From assembly GCF_954871325.1 (NCBI RefSeq), contig NC_088778.1, positions 992,001-1,056,000 of the forward strand: DNA of 64,000 nt. The letters run 5' to 3'. Positions 1-12,944 of the stretch are shown here, piece by piece. A program made the translations under genes and the position numbers. Position 1 is the first letter of the stretch, and every line of letters starts with the position of its first letter. Below the pieces are notes generated by a model. The model saw only the letters and a program-made list of their open reading frames with translations, made no database searches and was not told the origin of the DNA. The stretch is from Gordionus sp. m RMFG-2023 (lineage: Eukaryota; Nematomorpha; Gordioida; Chordodea; Parachordodidae).

Positions 1-94
1 AAATAAGAATTTTTTTACTTTTGCTTTAAAGCAGGAATGTGTGGGGTAATTAAATAACTATTCTAATGGTGTTTTTATGTTAAAAAAAATAGAT

Positions 95-1700
95 CTTGAA
101 TTTTGAGGAAGAATTTAAATCAAATGTATATTAAATGATTGTAAAATTTGAACAATATGTTTAAGATAATACAAAAATATAAATCAATATTTTAATTTTT
201 TTTAACTATATTTAATTGTTTCTCGATGATCATTTGAACTCCTAAATCTTCTAAGAAAATAAAATTGTTATTATATAAATGTTCGGTTTGTAATAGTGAA
301 AAAACTTGTAAATAAAGTTATTATATTTATTTTTACTTACGACTCATTATATTAAACATAATTACCTTTATGTATTGTAAACTATAAATGCAAATGGAAT
401 CCTGCTAAAACTCATATTTTGTAGTAGTACTACCTATTTATTTTATAAATAGAATTAGGGATATTTATTTGAACTAAGGTAAAATTTAGAAAAAAATGTC
501 TTCATGATTTCTTTACAATATAATATAATTTTCTTCATAAAATTGAAGGGATACACTATTTCTATGTCTTGCCATTACTTTTTTAATATTAAAGCTCGCC
601 ATGAACGAACGTAGGCTAGACTAAATAATTTTTATCCCTAAGTAATTTACTGGAAATTTACTTCAAATATAGATGATGGCTAATGAAAAGTAGGAGCATA
701 AAAAATAATGTTGGTTAAATTAATGTGAGATTACCAACTTATTTTAAAATTAGATTTATGTAGACATATCCCCAGATACTCGGCATTGTGTTATCGATGA
801 AAAAACGAAAGTTAAAACAAGGAACATCTGTTTTTTTTAAAATAATTAAGTATTAATTACTAATACAATATATATAAATGGGATACTTACCATAAGGAAC
901 ATAGAATTATGACCATTTATTAAATATTTATCGAAAAAAAAGTTTTGCCTATATTTTGTAGTTATTATATTTCTATTAAAATTAATTATTGTGTTCTTAC
1001 CCCTTTACTATATAATATTAAATAATAATTTTAATAAAATTTGTCATTATATTTTTTATAAAAATTTACATTTTAATATGAAGATAAATCGTCCTGACAA
1101 GTCATTTACAAGAAATAAAAAATTATTTTTTAGTATTGATAATTTAATTTTCAACTCTAAAAAGAATATTATAAATTTTTTTTTAGTATTGATAATTTAA
1201 TTTTCAACTCTAAAAAGAATATTATTTAAAAACATTAAAATTATATTATTTAAATAATATAATTCGTATAAAAACGTTGCCCTTATGTCGAAAACTCTCT
1301 TTAAAATTTTTTTTAGTATGTCCTGTCTAATTACATATGGGTGTGATCTGAAATTGCTTCAACAATACTAATTTTAATTCCAGACAGATCTGTTCCCTAA
1401 CCCATTTAAAAAAATGGTGAGACCCTAATACCCTTAACAAATTTATCATGTTTTAGACAGACTTCATTTATTATTATATTTTTTTTGTTATCGTAAAATT
1501 GAACATATTCTTTTTATTTTAATAATTTATTTTTTCCCTCATTAAAGGTGGAGCCTTGGATTTAACTAATTTTTAAAACTTATTTATGTTTTAGCCCATT
1601 TCTAATTAGATTTTAAACCGAGGGTATTCTATTTTAGTTTTTATAGTGTGTTTATTAAATAAGTATTGCAAAGATCCACAAATTTAGCAAGAAATATCCC
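95..1700 (+). repeat. Interspersed repeat R1, copy 1 (near full length)
   Basis: A 1.5-1.6 kb segment that recurs, base for base over long stretches, at 34915-36340 (+), 30380-31880 (+, interrupted) and 17700-18650 (-). Shared landmarks in order are TTTCTCGATGATC, GGTACTCGGCATTGTGTTAT, AAACAAGGAACATCTG, TACTTACCATAAGGAACATAG, GTCCTG.CTAAT.ACATG.GGGTGTGA and GTGTGTTTATTAAATAAGTA. No long open frame is conserved between copies, so it looks non-autonomous. I could not define terminal inverted repeats or target duplications by eye. The short open frame inside it (991-1200) is not conserved and is not a gene. Confidence 0.75.
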
Positions 1701-1759
1701 TCAAGAATATCCACTCCCATCTCTCATCAACAATTGTTTTTTTTTGTGTGAAGCCTGCT

Positions 1760-1930
1760 TTATTTACTGCTACCTGCTGCAGCAAAGCCTTTTATTGCAG
1801 CCAATCTTGCAATTATTCTGACTGGAGTCGGCACAAACGATTTTGTCCAAACTTCTTTCCAGAATAATCTAACGGGGTATTTCCCAATGGGATCTTTCCC
1901 AACGCCAATCAGTTTTCCAATTACAATCGT
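1760..1930 (-). other. GC-rich open frame of 56 codons, unrecognised
   Basis: This frame stands out because its base composition is far less AT-rich than its surroundings and its residue mix is protein-like. It contains LIGVGKDPIGKYPVRLFWKE and later VRIIARLAAIKGFAAAG, then ends in TAA at 1760-1762. It opens directly after a stop, without a start codon or a clear AG acceptor, so it may be the end of a processed pseudogene or a worn last exon. I do not recognise the family. No partner exon was found in the next 1.5 kb upstream on the minus strand. Confidence 0.35.
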
Positions 1931-2074
1931 TTATGCATAGAGGATGTTCAGACACTAGTCAATCGAGATAGATTGTTACCTTTCCACAATATTGTGTTGC
2001 CAATTTTATATTTCGTTCTCTCCGAAAACATATATTCACAATTGTAAAATGATTCGGACCCGCCATCTACGAGT

Positions 2075-2570
2075 GATTATTATCATTACAATAAAAAAAA
2101 TATTTTAATTACCTTTTATTTGATACCCATATCAAAAAAAAAACTTTTTTAGCCCCCGACCCCCATATTCCATCCACTTTCAAGTCATAATCATCAAGCA
2201 TAAAAAATGAATAATTTCAATTTAAAAGATATTTAAATTAGCTTTAATTTAATACTCCGAAATTTTATTTTGATAAAAATATTCCTGACCCCCCTAGACC
2301 TAGACCCGCAAACTATGAATAATTATTATTAATACAATCAAAAAATATTTTAAATTACCTTGTGTTTGATACCCATTTCAAAAAATTTTTTTTATACCCC
2401 CGCCCTCTACATCTACCCCAGACCAAATCATACCCATCAAGACCAAGAATGAAGACTTTCAGTCAAAAGATATTAAAATTAGCTATTATTTGATACCCAT
2501 ATCGATATTTTATTTTGATAAAAATATTCCTGACCCCCAAAACCTAGACTCGCCCATTAAGGGGAAGATA
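2075..2570 (+). repeat. Tandem repeat, two copies of about 246 bp
   Basis: Two diverged head-to-tail copies carry TTTAATTACCTT, TTTGATACCCATATC, a C-rich block (GCCCCCGACCCC) and TTTTGATAAAAATATTCCTGA. Equivalent points fall at 2107 and 2353, giving a period near 246. A piece of the same unit recurs at 36740-36830. Confidence 0.65.
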
Positions 2571-2599
2571 GATCTTTTGATTAACTATCGATTGATACC

Positions 2600-4370
2600 C
2601 TACATTAGACATATCTTATTTCATAAGGCCAAAAAAAAAACAACATTGAAAATTAATAAATAGCAATAAAATTAAAAAAAAAAAAACGAAACACGCATAA
2701 AACGCTTTTAAAATAAGATTCCTCTTTATCACGATTAAAATGTGATAATACCGTATAGTTCTTAATCCTTTAAAAAATTGAATTCTTGACGGGATTTCTT
2801 TAAAAATTACGACACATATATTAAAATAAATGGATCTAACACTCCCTAGAATCTCTTCTTTTCATCGAATCGTAATCCGATTTCCAATATCTTTATCACT
2901 TTCAGCTTTTAATTTAACGCGTATCACTTCCGATGAATTAATAAACCAATTAACACTCTAACCTCCAGAAAGCTTTTTCGACATGGGACACTAATATATT
3001 ACCTAACAGACTTCTTCCAACAAGTTTCCTCTAAGAAGATTGGGACTCTAATAATTGCGCGTTTCGTCAATTTTTCCTTTCAAACACGAAATCAAAGTTA
3101 TTCTAATTTTTCTTTTTATCAAAACTATAATGTAATGGCTCGAAACCATCCTCTGTTAAAACTTAACACATACCTCTCTCATACTCCCTTTGCTACACTC
3201 CGGTTAACAGCAAAAGCCATTATTACTTACACTGCAAATTTTCTAAGGGTAGACACCCCCGCCACTGAGCAATCAACAACCTAATCCACAAGGTACTACT
3301 ATTAACAATATTCCTTCCACCTTAGAGCTAAAATCGGTCTAAAAATCACTCAACAATCAGATGGAAAAACTCTTCCTCCTTCAAAGGTTATTTCTGATAT
3401 GGGATTATACCTGTATGGACGCGTTTGCAAAATCGACTGCATAATATGCAGTCATTGCGGCTGTCGAAACATCCAAACGTAACAAATATTCCCGAATTAA
3501 TTTGGGAATTTGGCCCTATTTTTAAAAATATTAAGCATTAACTTCAACCCAGGGTCCTAAAGAAAATTTAAACCCTGTTACAAGAATATCTTTCGAGATA
3601 TGTAGATTTAATTTTATCTCCATTCTCGTTTCATGCTTTACAATATATCATAATCCCTCACCTGTTTTTTTAAATATTTTAATATAGATAAGTTTTAATA
3701 TGTTTTTTTTTACGTTTAAAAACATATTAAACAATTAATAGTTATAATATTAACAGTAGATATTCATCATCTCGATATCATCCTTATCTTAAATTATCCT
3801 CTAATTTACATATTTACAGATAGCACGAATTAGTGACGAAGCTTACAAAATATGTTGTATTTTTGTATATCTTCATATAATCCACCGATAATACGCCTTA
3901 ACTGCTAATGCAAGTTATATAATTTAGCAGTGGAGTGTTTATAATATGCTGTATTTTTGTATATTTAGTTGGATTCGAGCTAACTATACATGTAGAGGAA
4001 TACACATAATAAATTGTAATGAACTAACAATATAAATTATGAAAAAATAGACATTCAAATTTTCAATTCATAAACTACCACAACAGTATGTTTTTTCTAA
4101 GCAGCTATGTCACGTAAATACAAAACTTTATATACAGAATGTGAAGTATACCAATTTTATTCCTCAATATTTTTAAACAACCACCTAGCTAATAATAATA
4201 TATTTAAATTTAAAAATGCTTGTCATCTTACTTATTGAAATAATTAAAATTAAGACTCTTTTTTATTTTAAATAAGCTATAATTATAATAAATAAAAATT
4301 TAGGCGTTAATATAATTTTTTATATCATTTCCCCCATAATTTCTCAAGATATTATCTTTAAATTTCTTGA
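2600..4370. other. Spacer with a pyrimidine-rich stretch
   Basis: Between about 2800 and 3640 the plus strand is markedly C+T-rich and less AT-rich than its neighbours. Short open frames occur, one starting near 3134 with MARNHPLLKLNTY, but none reaches 60 codons and none resembles a family I know. It may be the remains of a gene or element. From 3640 to 4370 the sequence is plain AT-rich DNA with nothing I can name. Confidence 0.3.
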
Positions 4371-5755
4371 AATGGTAGTTATAATTTATGAAATGCGCCC
4401 CAAACCCCATCGGGTGTAGCTTCGGTCTGAAAAACGTGGGTAATATCTGAATATTTAATTTTTAATTATAAAATAAATATTAGCATTGAATTTAAATTAA
4501 AACAATTTCAAACTTTGTGCGCTAACTGTACCCCAAGCCGTGTATCCAGCTTGTCTCACATTGTCTGAATCTTCGTTTATTTTTATAAAAATTATAAATT
4601 TTCTTAGTCATGATACATGATTTGATAAGTTTATAAATATCAACACTCATAACAACTAAGAGCGGGGTGGTGGTCAATTTTCGAAAAATTAGTTAATTAT
4701 AACTTTCTTTAATTTTTTTGCTAATTTTTAACAAAATTTCCTCGTTTTTTTACGGGATTAATTGGGTAACAGAGGTTATTTCATTGCCCTATATTATGTT
4801 TTTGTTATAAATTGACAATTGTCGCGTGTCACGAATAGATTGCGTGAGATATAAAGTCTTGTCAGTTAAAATCTCATAACAAAATAATAAATGAAAGCAT
4901 GAGATCTTGGCTACATTGTGTTATACAAAATAATGGAAATTCATTAATCAAAAAAAAAACGAGCAGTATAAATTATCAAAAATTTAGCCTTCGATCGACA
5001 TTTAGTTTTTCTGGTCTTATATATTTATTTTTATTATAAAACATGGGGTAGGGTTAATAATATATTTTTATTTAACTATAGTTTATAATGAATATCTTTA
5101 ACACAAATTTCTAGGTATATATATATATATTACCAAAATAATAATAGGGGACGGGGCACGTTTAGTACAGGGGAACATTAGTTCATTAATAAGAAGGGAA
5201 ATTTGAGCGTAATGTAGATAATTACGTCAAACATTGTTATCTAAAAAAGATATGATAAATATTTAGAATTTTAATATTAACAGAGGAAAATGTTTTTAAC
5301 ATACGAAAAAGTAACAGAAAATAATTTTAAACCTTATCGTTTAGAATATATATATGAAGCTTTTAAAAATCTTAAAAACCTTATATTTTAATTTGGAAAT
5401 TTTTAGGATAATAAAACATGTATTAATATTACTCTGAATGATATTTAAGAAGCTTGTGGACTATATGATGGTTTATCATGAGATAGTTGGTCCTATTAAT
5501 TATTGTAAATTTATTTTTTAATTTGACTAAAACAAATGCGAAGTAATTTTTAATGGATATTTTTTTAAATAATATTTTATTTTAATTTTTTTATAAAAAA
5601 TTCTGAAAATTATCTCCAAATTCCATTTAATTTACTTGATTATTGAATAATATGATATTTTAAATCCTATATTATTATAAAAACATTTTTTTTAAAAATA
5701 ATTATATATTTAGATCTCTATTTTATTGTGGAACAACTATTACATGTCCCTAATG
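4370..5755 (+). repeat. Interspersed repeat R4, shorter copy
   Basis: It opens with GAAATGCGCCCCAAA.CCC and carries CCAGCTTGTCTCACATTGTC shortly after, then AT-rich sequence, and closes with TTTAGATCTCTATTTTATTGTG and an ACAACTATTACAT motif. The same landmarks in the same order span 27455-29800, where about 1.5 kb more lies between the first two. This copy is therefore an internally deleted relative of that one. Confidence 0.55.
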
Positions 5756-6607
5756 TAGGGGAGACTGGGGTTAGGTAAACCCCGGGGCTTGGCAAACCGC
5801 TTAATCTCATTTTAAAATTAAATACACCAGAAGGTTAAAATTCTATCCTAATATAGTTTTCATTAGTACACATCTATGGACAAAATATATTTTGAAATAA
5901 TTAATTAATAAAAATTTTATTTAAGAAATAAAATTTTGATAAAATTTTCAAAAGATAATTACATTACAGAATTTTAATTTCTATTAAATATTTAATCAAT
6001 TATATGTAAATTAAATTTTATTGAAAGTTTTAAACATTCTTCTATAATTTGGGTAAGTTTTATGAGTATTTATCGAATCTAGATATTATTTCAATCATGA
6101 TTTGTCAATTTAGAGCTAGAGGGTTTGCTAAACCATACACGTCAATTATGGCAGTTAGTAATGAAAAACATTTCAAAATGAAAAGGCAATTTCATGACTG
6201 TTTATGATTGGTATTTAGGATTTATGCTAAGAAATCTTAATCTCTTCTTTTAAGATCAATTTTTATATATAATTAGCTTCTATTTATAAATATTATGATA
6301 TTTTGAACAATAAAATAATAAAATTATTCTATACATATTAATAAAAAATGCATTTCAATTTAGCCTAAAAAAACCAATCGTTTAGGAAGCCCTTTGAAGT
6401 CGTTTGCCTCACCCCGCCATTGGGGCTTGTTGAGCAAAATTTTCACTTTTACAAAAAATAAAATTTGAAAAAAATGATTATATTCTTAAGATTTTTTATA
6501 AGGCACCTTTATAGAGTATAGTTTTAGGTATCCAATGTTATTTTTATATTATCTATAAAACAACAAGAGCTCGTAAAAATTGGTTCGACTAACCCCAGTC
6601 TCCCCTA
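5756..6607. mobile_element. MITE with perfect 19-bp terminal inverted repeats and TA flanks
   Basis: The left end TAGGGGAGACTGGGGTTAG (5756-5774) and the right end CTAACCCCAGTCTCCCCTA (6589-6607) are exact reverse complements. The outer TA at each end would serve as a Tc1/mariner-type TA duplication. The interior is AT-rich without a transposase frame, so this is a non-autonomous element of 852 bp. It sits at the end of an R4 copy. A diverged reverse-orientation piece of its right end lies at 40715-40850. Assignment to Tc1/mariner rests only on the TA and is inference. Confidence 0.8.
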
Positions 6608-6779
6608 CCCAGAGTAAGGCATGCTTAAAAAATTTTTTACAATTTTCTAAAATAAAAGTATCGTCATTACAAATATATATTAATTATTTCAAGTAACCAA
6701 AAATTAATTCAATATTAGTAAATTAATTTAGGATTGAATGAAAAGTGGGCCATTCATCCCTGGTCTCTTCATTACTACT

Positions 6780-7260
6780 CCGATTTCACGAATCTAATAT
6801 ATTATATTATCAAGAAAATATTCTGATTCGAATATTAATCTTTTATTTAACTATTCGAAATAATTATCGTGAATATTGAATAGCGAAGAAAAAAAATTTT
6901 GAATTGATGAATATTTGTTAGAAGGCAGTAGAACGATCTAGAACTTTGAAAATTATTATCAAGAATCTGTTTTGAGGGTCAAAAGATATAATATATATAA
7001 ATTTGAAAAGTGGATTAAAATTCAATAAATGATTCCTTTACATTAATTTATATTAGACATACTTTCAGGCATACTGGATTGTGTTATCGAGCGGAAATGA
7101 ATGCAAAAGCAATTAATATCTAAATTGCCATGATAAATATATGTAACTTAAATTAATTTTTTAAAAATAAAATAATACCTATTCATAGGAATAGAGAATT
7201 AATTTGTAACATTATAAGTTTATTAATAAATTAAACCAGTAATCTTTTATATAACACTAT
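6780..7260 (+). repeat. Diverged R1-related repeat (R1b)
   Basis: It shares with 40310-40700 a run of landmarks: AATATTTGTTAG, GGGTCAAAA, CATACTTT.AGG, TGTGTTATC and ATAGGAATAGAGAATTAAT. The middle of this set resembles the CGGCATTGTGTTATCGATG block of R1. More worn pieces with the same block lie near 52990-53060 and 58870-59000. Confidence 0.5.
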
Positions 7261-8160
7261 ATCGAATGTAACCAAATATTTTTCTAACTAAAACTCTCAA
7301 AATATTTTGCTTTTAAGTTGTTTCCAATGTCCTTGATTTTCAAATTATATTAATTTTTATCATCTTTTGTTTTGAATAATAGTATTAAGTCAATATTTTT
7401 TCCAATAATATGTTGTGTCTACATTTTTAGACAAACATATTTGTATCGCGCAGGGAAAATATTTTTATAAAAATTGATAAATTATATAAATTTTTAGCCA
7501 AAATAGGATTATAAATTATAATCAAAATAATTTTTTACTTAAATTGTCTAGCTTTTATAAGCCAATAAACTCTTTCTTACTTATAATAATAGTATGCCCT
7601 CTACAAATAAAAATATTTAGCCATGTCCTTGACATTATATTTCTTCGATATTAAAAATACATTTTGCATAATTTAATTTTATATAATTGTCATCAATAAT
7701 ATTATGCATATATTACCTTAATGTAATTAGTAAATATATTTTCAAACTCGAAATATATTATTTTATTCTCTAATCTCTTGCCTATGATGAATCGTTTTGG
7801 TTTAATTTAATTAATCTTCAATAAACTCTGATATATTTATGTTTATATTGATTTATATTTTCAAATTATTTTTGAAATGATTTAAATCACTTTTCAATTA
7901 TAGTGTAAAAAAAATATGAATTAGAGAATAAAATTTATCAGGATTTAAAGGCATTCTTCTTTCATTTAATAGGTGGCCGATAAGTTGGAAAATTTAACTC
8001 GATACTAAAGATGCTTAAATGATAAAATATTTTATTTATGTAATGTTACTATCCACTGCATCATGTCCATGTGCCGGTTCTTCATGAATCATGTTCTGCT
8101 TGATAACTACCACAAATGTGTCCTAGTTTGTTGCATTTATTGTTGTTGATTTGATAGTGC
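7260..8160. other. AT-rich spacer
   Basis: Strongly AT-rich sequence without an open frame of 60 codons, a tRNA-like box pair or a repeat that I could match within the window. Confidence 0.4.
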
Positions 8161-8470
8161 ATATATTAGAATAATAGTATTTCTAGCAGCCCCTGTAAAA
8201 AGAGTTACTGATGAGAACGGACCAGTTTTAGTTTAAACAAAACAATGGTCGTAAGCCGTTTAGTAGCATGTTTTTTAGCAATGAGTCTTCAGTTCAGAGC
8301 TTACTCGTAATCGCTAAAAATTTATTATATTTCAATATCGAATACTTAAAAAATTATCAAATTAAATATAAGCAATTCAATCAATTTTAGTTCCTTGAGA
8401 GAAATGATCATCCAAAGCAGATAGAACTTTATAATAAATAAGAGAAAACGATTATTATTAAGTAAAAATG
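8160..8470 (+). repeat. Interspersed repeat R6, copy 1
   Basis: Matches 36880-37190 in the same orientation. Shared landmarks are CATATATTAGAATAATAGTAT, GTTCAGAGCTTA.TCGTAATCG, AACAATTCA/AGCAATTCA and ATCCAAAG.AG. It contains no open frame. The second copy lies directly beyond the 3' end of the RTE LINE at 37.2 kb. Confidence 0.55.
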
Positions 8471-8479
8471 TGTCACGTA

Positions 8480-10110
8480 GAGTCATGTCGTAAAATGAAA
8501 TATCAAATGGAGATTAATTTTTTTTTAGCCTAATCTTAATGAAACATATTTCTATAATAACAAAATACGTTTTAATGTGTTAATTAATTAATTAGTTATT
8601 TATATTATATATATTTATAATTTCTAAATCTCTTAGCATATCAATTTTTACTACTTTTATGCTAAAAGATTTAGACATTTAATAATGAATGATTTCTCTT
8701 TCTACGGAAAATAAATTTAAATTATGTTTAAATATAAGTATGAGTCCTTTTTAGGCTTTTAGGTAATTGCAATTAAAAAAAATAGTTAGCCATGATATTT
8801 TAACAGTTTATAATAATAAGATTTTAATATGTTTTTGAAATATTATTTTATATAGTTTTTATAATGTTATTACATATGTTGTCATTATAATATCTCACAG
8901 ATTAACCCCACTTTGTGACAATGATATAAATTTATCAGATTTACGTGAATAGAAAAATTTTTTTAAATTATTTCGAAATTGAATTTCTGAAAACATTGCA
9001 TGCATATACAGATGAACTCAGCTTCTATATGACAGAGATTTATCTGGAGGTAAAGCTCCCACCCCTCAGAAATCTATATTTATCTCTCTAAAAAATAATT
9101 CTACCGTTATGACCCCTCAATAGGTTTATCCTACCATCTTAAATGCTTGCTCCAACCCCTTCAGAAAACTTGAAATTCTCCTACCCCCATCCCCCCTCAG
9201 GCTCATGTAGAGGATGATTAGATTTTGGCGATGATTAGGAATGCATATATGTATATTAATAGGGGCATAATAAAAGTATTCATAAAATTCTACAGCACAA
9301 TATAATGCCCTACACACTTAAAAAATTTAATTGGGGATTTCCCAATAAATTTTGTCTAATTCCTTTAGATTCTTATCATCTAACCCTCTGCGTGTAGACA
9401 ATATTTTACCAAGTCTTTTTAAAATCAAATCGTACTTGTTTTAAAAACGAGACCCATTTCTTAGAAAGAAAAATTTAATATAATAACTTAATCTTTATGT
9501 TTCAAACTTTATTTTATTTACTATTCGAAATGTGCAAAAAATATGCATCTTTTACTATCACGTCGATTATTTTCATATATAAATAAAGTAATAAGAAAAA
9601 CATAATACAACGATTCAATATACACAGTAGCATTGGCCTCTTCCTCTTTGTTTAATAAGTTCTCCTGTTTTTAGGTAATTCTAAAAATATTTTTCTTAAT
9701 ATATTCAGAGATAAAAAGTCATAGGTGTTTTAGATAATGTGAAACTTATCGTTGATAATTACATTCCGAATCATAAGGCAATTTGATAATAAAATTTTTA
9801 ATAATTTGATTAAATTTATATAGTTATATGGCATAATGGAATATATGAATTTTCTTATAGAGAAACAATTTTTTCGAATACATTATAAAATATTATAGTT
9901 TTTATTCATTAAAAAGCATTGTATTCTTATAATGTAAATAATTTCTCTTAATAAATGTTTTAACTTTATTTTGATTATTATTATTACACTGAAAAAAATT
10001 GTAAAAAAAAAAAAGATTATTCATTGATCATTGCAAAAATTGATGTTTAATATATGTTATAAATATTAAAAATATACTTAAAAATTAATCATAGAGTCTC
10101 TCCATTGGAG
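8480..10110. other. AT-rich spacer with a C-rich patch
   Basis: Mostly plain AT-rich DNA. Around 9050-9230 several CCCCTC and CCCCCATCCCCCCTC runs stand out, and similar C-rich runs occur at 58350-58660; I could not prove that the two are copies of one repeat. The 63-codon frame at 9126-9317 shows no sign of being a gene. Confidence 0.3.
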
Positions 10111-10115
10111 GGGAT

Positions 10116-10379
10116 TCTTCTCTTCTCTTCTCTTCTCTTCTCTTCTCTTCTCTTCTCTTCTCTTCTCTTCTCTTCTCTTCTCTTCTCTTCTCTTCTCTTC
10201 TCTTCTCTTCTCTTCTCTTCTCTTCTCTTCTCTTCTCTTCTCTTCTCTTCTCTTCTCTTCTCTTCTCTTCTCTTCTCTTCTCTTCTCTTCTCTTCTCTTC
10301 TCTTCTCTTCTCTTCTTCTTCTCTTCTCTTCTCTTCTCTTCTCTTCTCTTCTCTTCTCTTCTCTTCTCTTCTCTTCTTT
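10116..10379. repeat. Pentanucleotide microsatellite (TTCTC)n, about 260 bp
   Basis: About fifty near-perfect copies of TTCTC, with a single 3-bp slip near 10312-10320. Open frames on both strands through it (10089-10428) are artefacts of the five-base period. The purity suggests recent expansion. Confidence 0.97.
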
Positions 10380-10439
10380 CTTTAGATACTTCATAAATTC
10401 AAATAAAATATATGATAATCTAATTTAAGTAAAATTTTT

Positions 10440-12540
10440 CATAATTATATCTGGAGAATTCACATCACAAATAGAACTTTGTTAATTCTTTTTATTCGAT
10501 TTGTTTAAAGAAATATATAAAATTAACTTCTATTAGATCAACTTTGCCATACCATAAAAAATATTTGTTTATAAAGAGTAGTAGTAAGTGATAAGTAAAG
10601 GCGTTCAATAATCCATGGTTCTAAGCTTATAATTTTTAATATATTATTAATTATTTTTATAATTGAGGTATGATAGAAATTGTAAAGAAAAAAATATATA
10701 AAATAAATAAAGATATTAATTAACTTGTTTAATTTCCCCTCTATTTTTAAACTATTATAATATAGAACAATATAATACTCAACAATCAGCTCCGCCTTTG
10801 ATTGGATCTTGACTAATAGTTCAAAATTTTTTTACGGGCTGTGCTAAATTCCTGATAAAGATTTTCCGCGGGTCGGATAAAAACAAGGGGCGTAATTAAT
10901 AAAATGCCAATTTAGAAAGATCTGTTATTAAAGTTTTGTAATATTTATAATAATTTTTATATAGATGGCGTTAAATAATATGTAGTGTTGATTTTAGAAC
11001 AGAATTGCAAAATGTTTAAAATATAAATGTTTAACATTTTTACTAGTAGTTTAGAAATGTATCTAATTTAACGCCTTTTACAATATATATAAACTGTATA
11101 ACATTATTTTGAGAGATATAAATACAAATGAATGACTATAAATGTGAGGCAAATTTATTTCTATAAGTTAAAAAATGATAAGAATACCTATATCAACTAA
11201 TGTTAGGGTTTAAAGCCTTAACAAATTATTTAAATTCATTTGTTAAAATAATTTTTAACGCCAAATTTTATCAAATATTTCAATAAATGATGTATGATTA
11301 TTATTATTGATTTACAAGATTTATTAGTTATTACTTATTAGATCCTTTGTACAACTCTGTTACTTACATCATTAATGATTCAATAAAATTATTATTCTAA
11401 GTTTTTTTTAATGGAATTAAGATTTAGTTTGTCATTTTTTTAACAAATTAAACCCAACAAATCTTACATCTAGCAGAATCAGTTGATGTTTGGCAAGTTG
11501 TTCCCAATATATCTGCATATTTTTTCCCGTCCTCTCCAGACTGTGTAGAATTAAATGGGGTCAACTTTTACCTTGTTCTCCAATGCTTTTCTGATTCCGA
11601 AACGTTTATTATACAATGGGTACTATTTATTTAATAAACCAAATATTGATTATTATAAAATATGTGGCATGGCCAAAAGAGCAATATAAAACGCCTAAAC
11701 AGATTTTCAGGAATGGGGAAAGCATAACTAGTGACTTAAATCTATGTCAAAATCAGCAGATCCTATAATCATCATATCGGAGCTTTATGTACAATAAATT
11801 AAAGCTTGATATTTCGCTGAAGATAATTATTAATTACATAGTGATCTAAAATTTTTATAATTATAATTATGAGAATTCCATTGAAATTTATGTAGATTTC
11901 CTATTTTTCATTGAACTAAACCTGATATATTAATCAACTTAAAAATACTTATTCTAATTGTACACATGTTATAAATTGCATATATAAATATATACTTTTT
12001 TCATACATAGTACAATTTTCTAAAGTTATAACTTAACAATTTTAGAAATATTAAATGCTTCTCCTCATTATTCCAATAGGGAATTTTTTGCAAATAATTA
12101 TATGATTATTTTCCAATATAAATTAATACTGTAAATTATTTTAGACGAATAATTTCGAATAATAGATTTTTTTCTTATTCTTAATCTAATTCGATTCGAA
12201 TGTGCTATTCGATTTAGTAAAATACTCGTCGAATTGAATATAGAATAATGAATAATTTGTTTTAGGTGTAATTCGTGCGAACACAATGTGACATATTGTA
12301 AAAATCATTATTTATTTTTATTGCAATCCATATTAGAAAGATTTTCGTGTTATTAATAATTTTTACTTTCTAGTATATGTATAAAATCAGTGAATTCCTG
12401 AAATAATTCGGCTGATGATTTATGATGTTATTCCACTTGCTCTAACAAGGGCCAAAATTTATTAAAAAAACAATAATAACCCATTTATTATTCAATATTT
12501 ATAAACGGAATCACATGGTATAATTCGATCACTATATAAC
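10440..12540. other. AT-rich spacer, no gene seen
   Basis: Plain AT-rich DNA. A slightly less AT-rich patch at 11470-11600 has short frames on the minus strand (for example STQSGEDGKKYADILGTT) that might be a worn exon, but there is no splice-bounded structure around it that I can defend. Confidence 0.3.
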
Positions 12541-12559
12541 ATTCTCCAAGGATGGAACC

Positions 12560-12665
12560 ATCTAGTTGGCTTTAGAAAACACATAATGTTTGCTAGATTC
12601 GAATCCAGAAATATCGGATTGTGATACACATACACTCAATCGACTAGGCCACAAGGCACTACACG
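12560..12665 (-). repeat. tRNA-like SINE head or decayed tRNA gene
   Basis: On the minus strand there is a good box A (TGGCCTAGTCGATTGAG) and, about 45 bases on, a near-perfect box B (GGATTCGAATCC) inside a T-arm-like hairpin (CTGG...CCAG). The acceptor stem does not close (TGCCTTG against CAAACAT), so this is not an intact tRNA. The layout is that of a tRNA-derived SINE head. Its box A resembles the tRNA-like 5' end of the LINE at 40236, which suggests, but does not prove, a common source. Confidence 0.5.
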
Positions 12666-12944
12666 TAAGCAAAGTTATTTAATATTTAAATATTACAATA
12701 ATACAGTCAATGACAAAAGATCAGGGCCGAGCAGTGCAAATGCTACCCTCCCCTCCTCTACAGATCTCTCATATTTATATTCAAAATCTATGCTACTAGT
12801 GGAAAAGTAATTTATCGATATGGATATTCAGAATATAATACAAGAGGCTGATGGTATATAGGTATATTCGCGGAACTTTATCCAACCTATATAAAATGTA
12901 AGAAGTGTTATTATATGCGTGTGTTTTTATTTTCATATGATGGA

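Noticed and set aside
991-1200. Frame of 69 codons
   Set aside because: Lies in repeat R1, has low-complexity Asn/Phe/Lys content and is not open in the other R1 copies.
10089-10428. Open frames of about 100 codons on both strands
   Set aside because: They are translations of the TTCTC microsatellite (KRREE and LLFSS repeats), not genes.
12560-12665. Intact tRNA gene
   Set aside because: The acceptor stem does not pair and the anticodon arm is unclear; only the promoter boxes are good.
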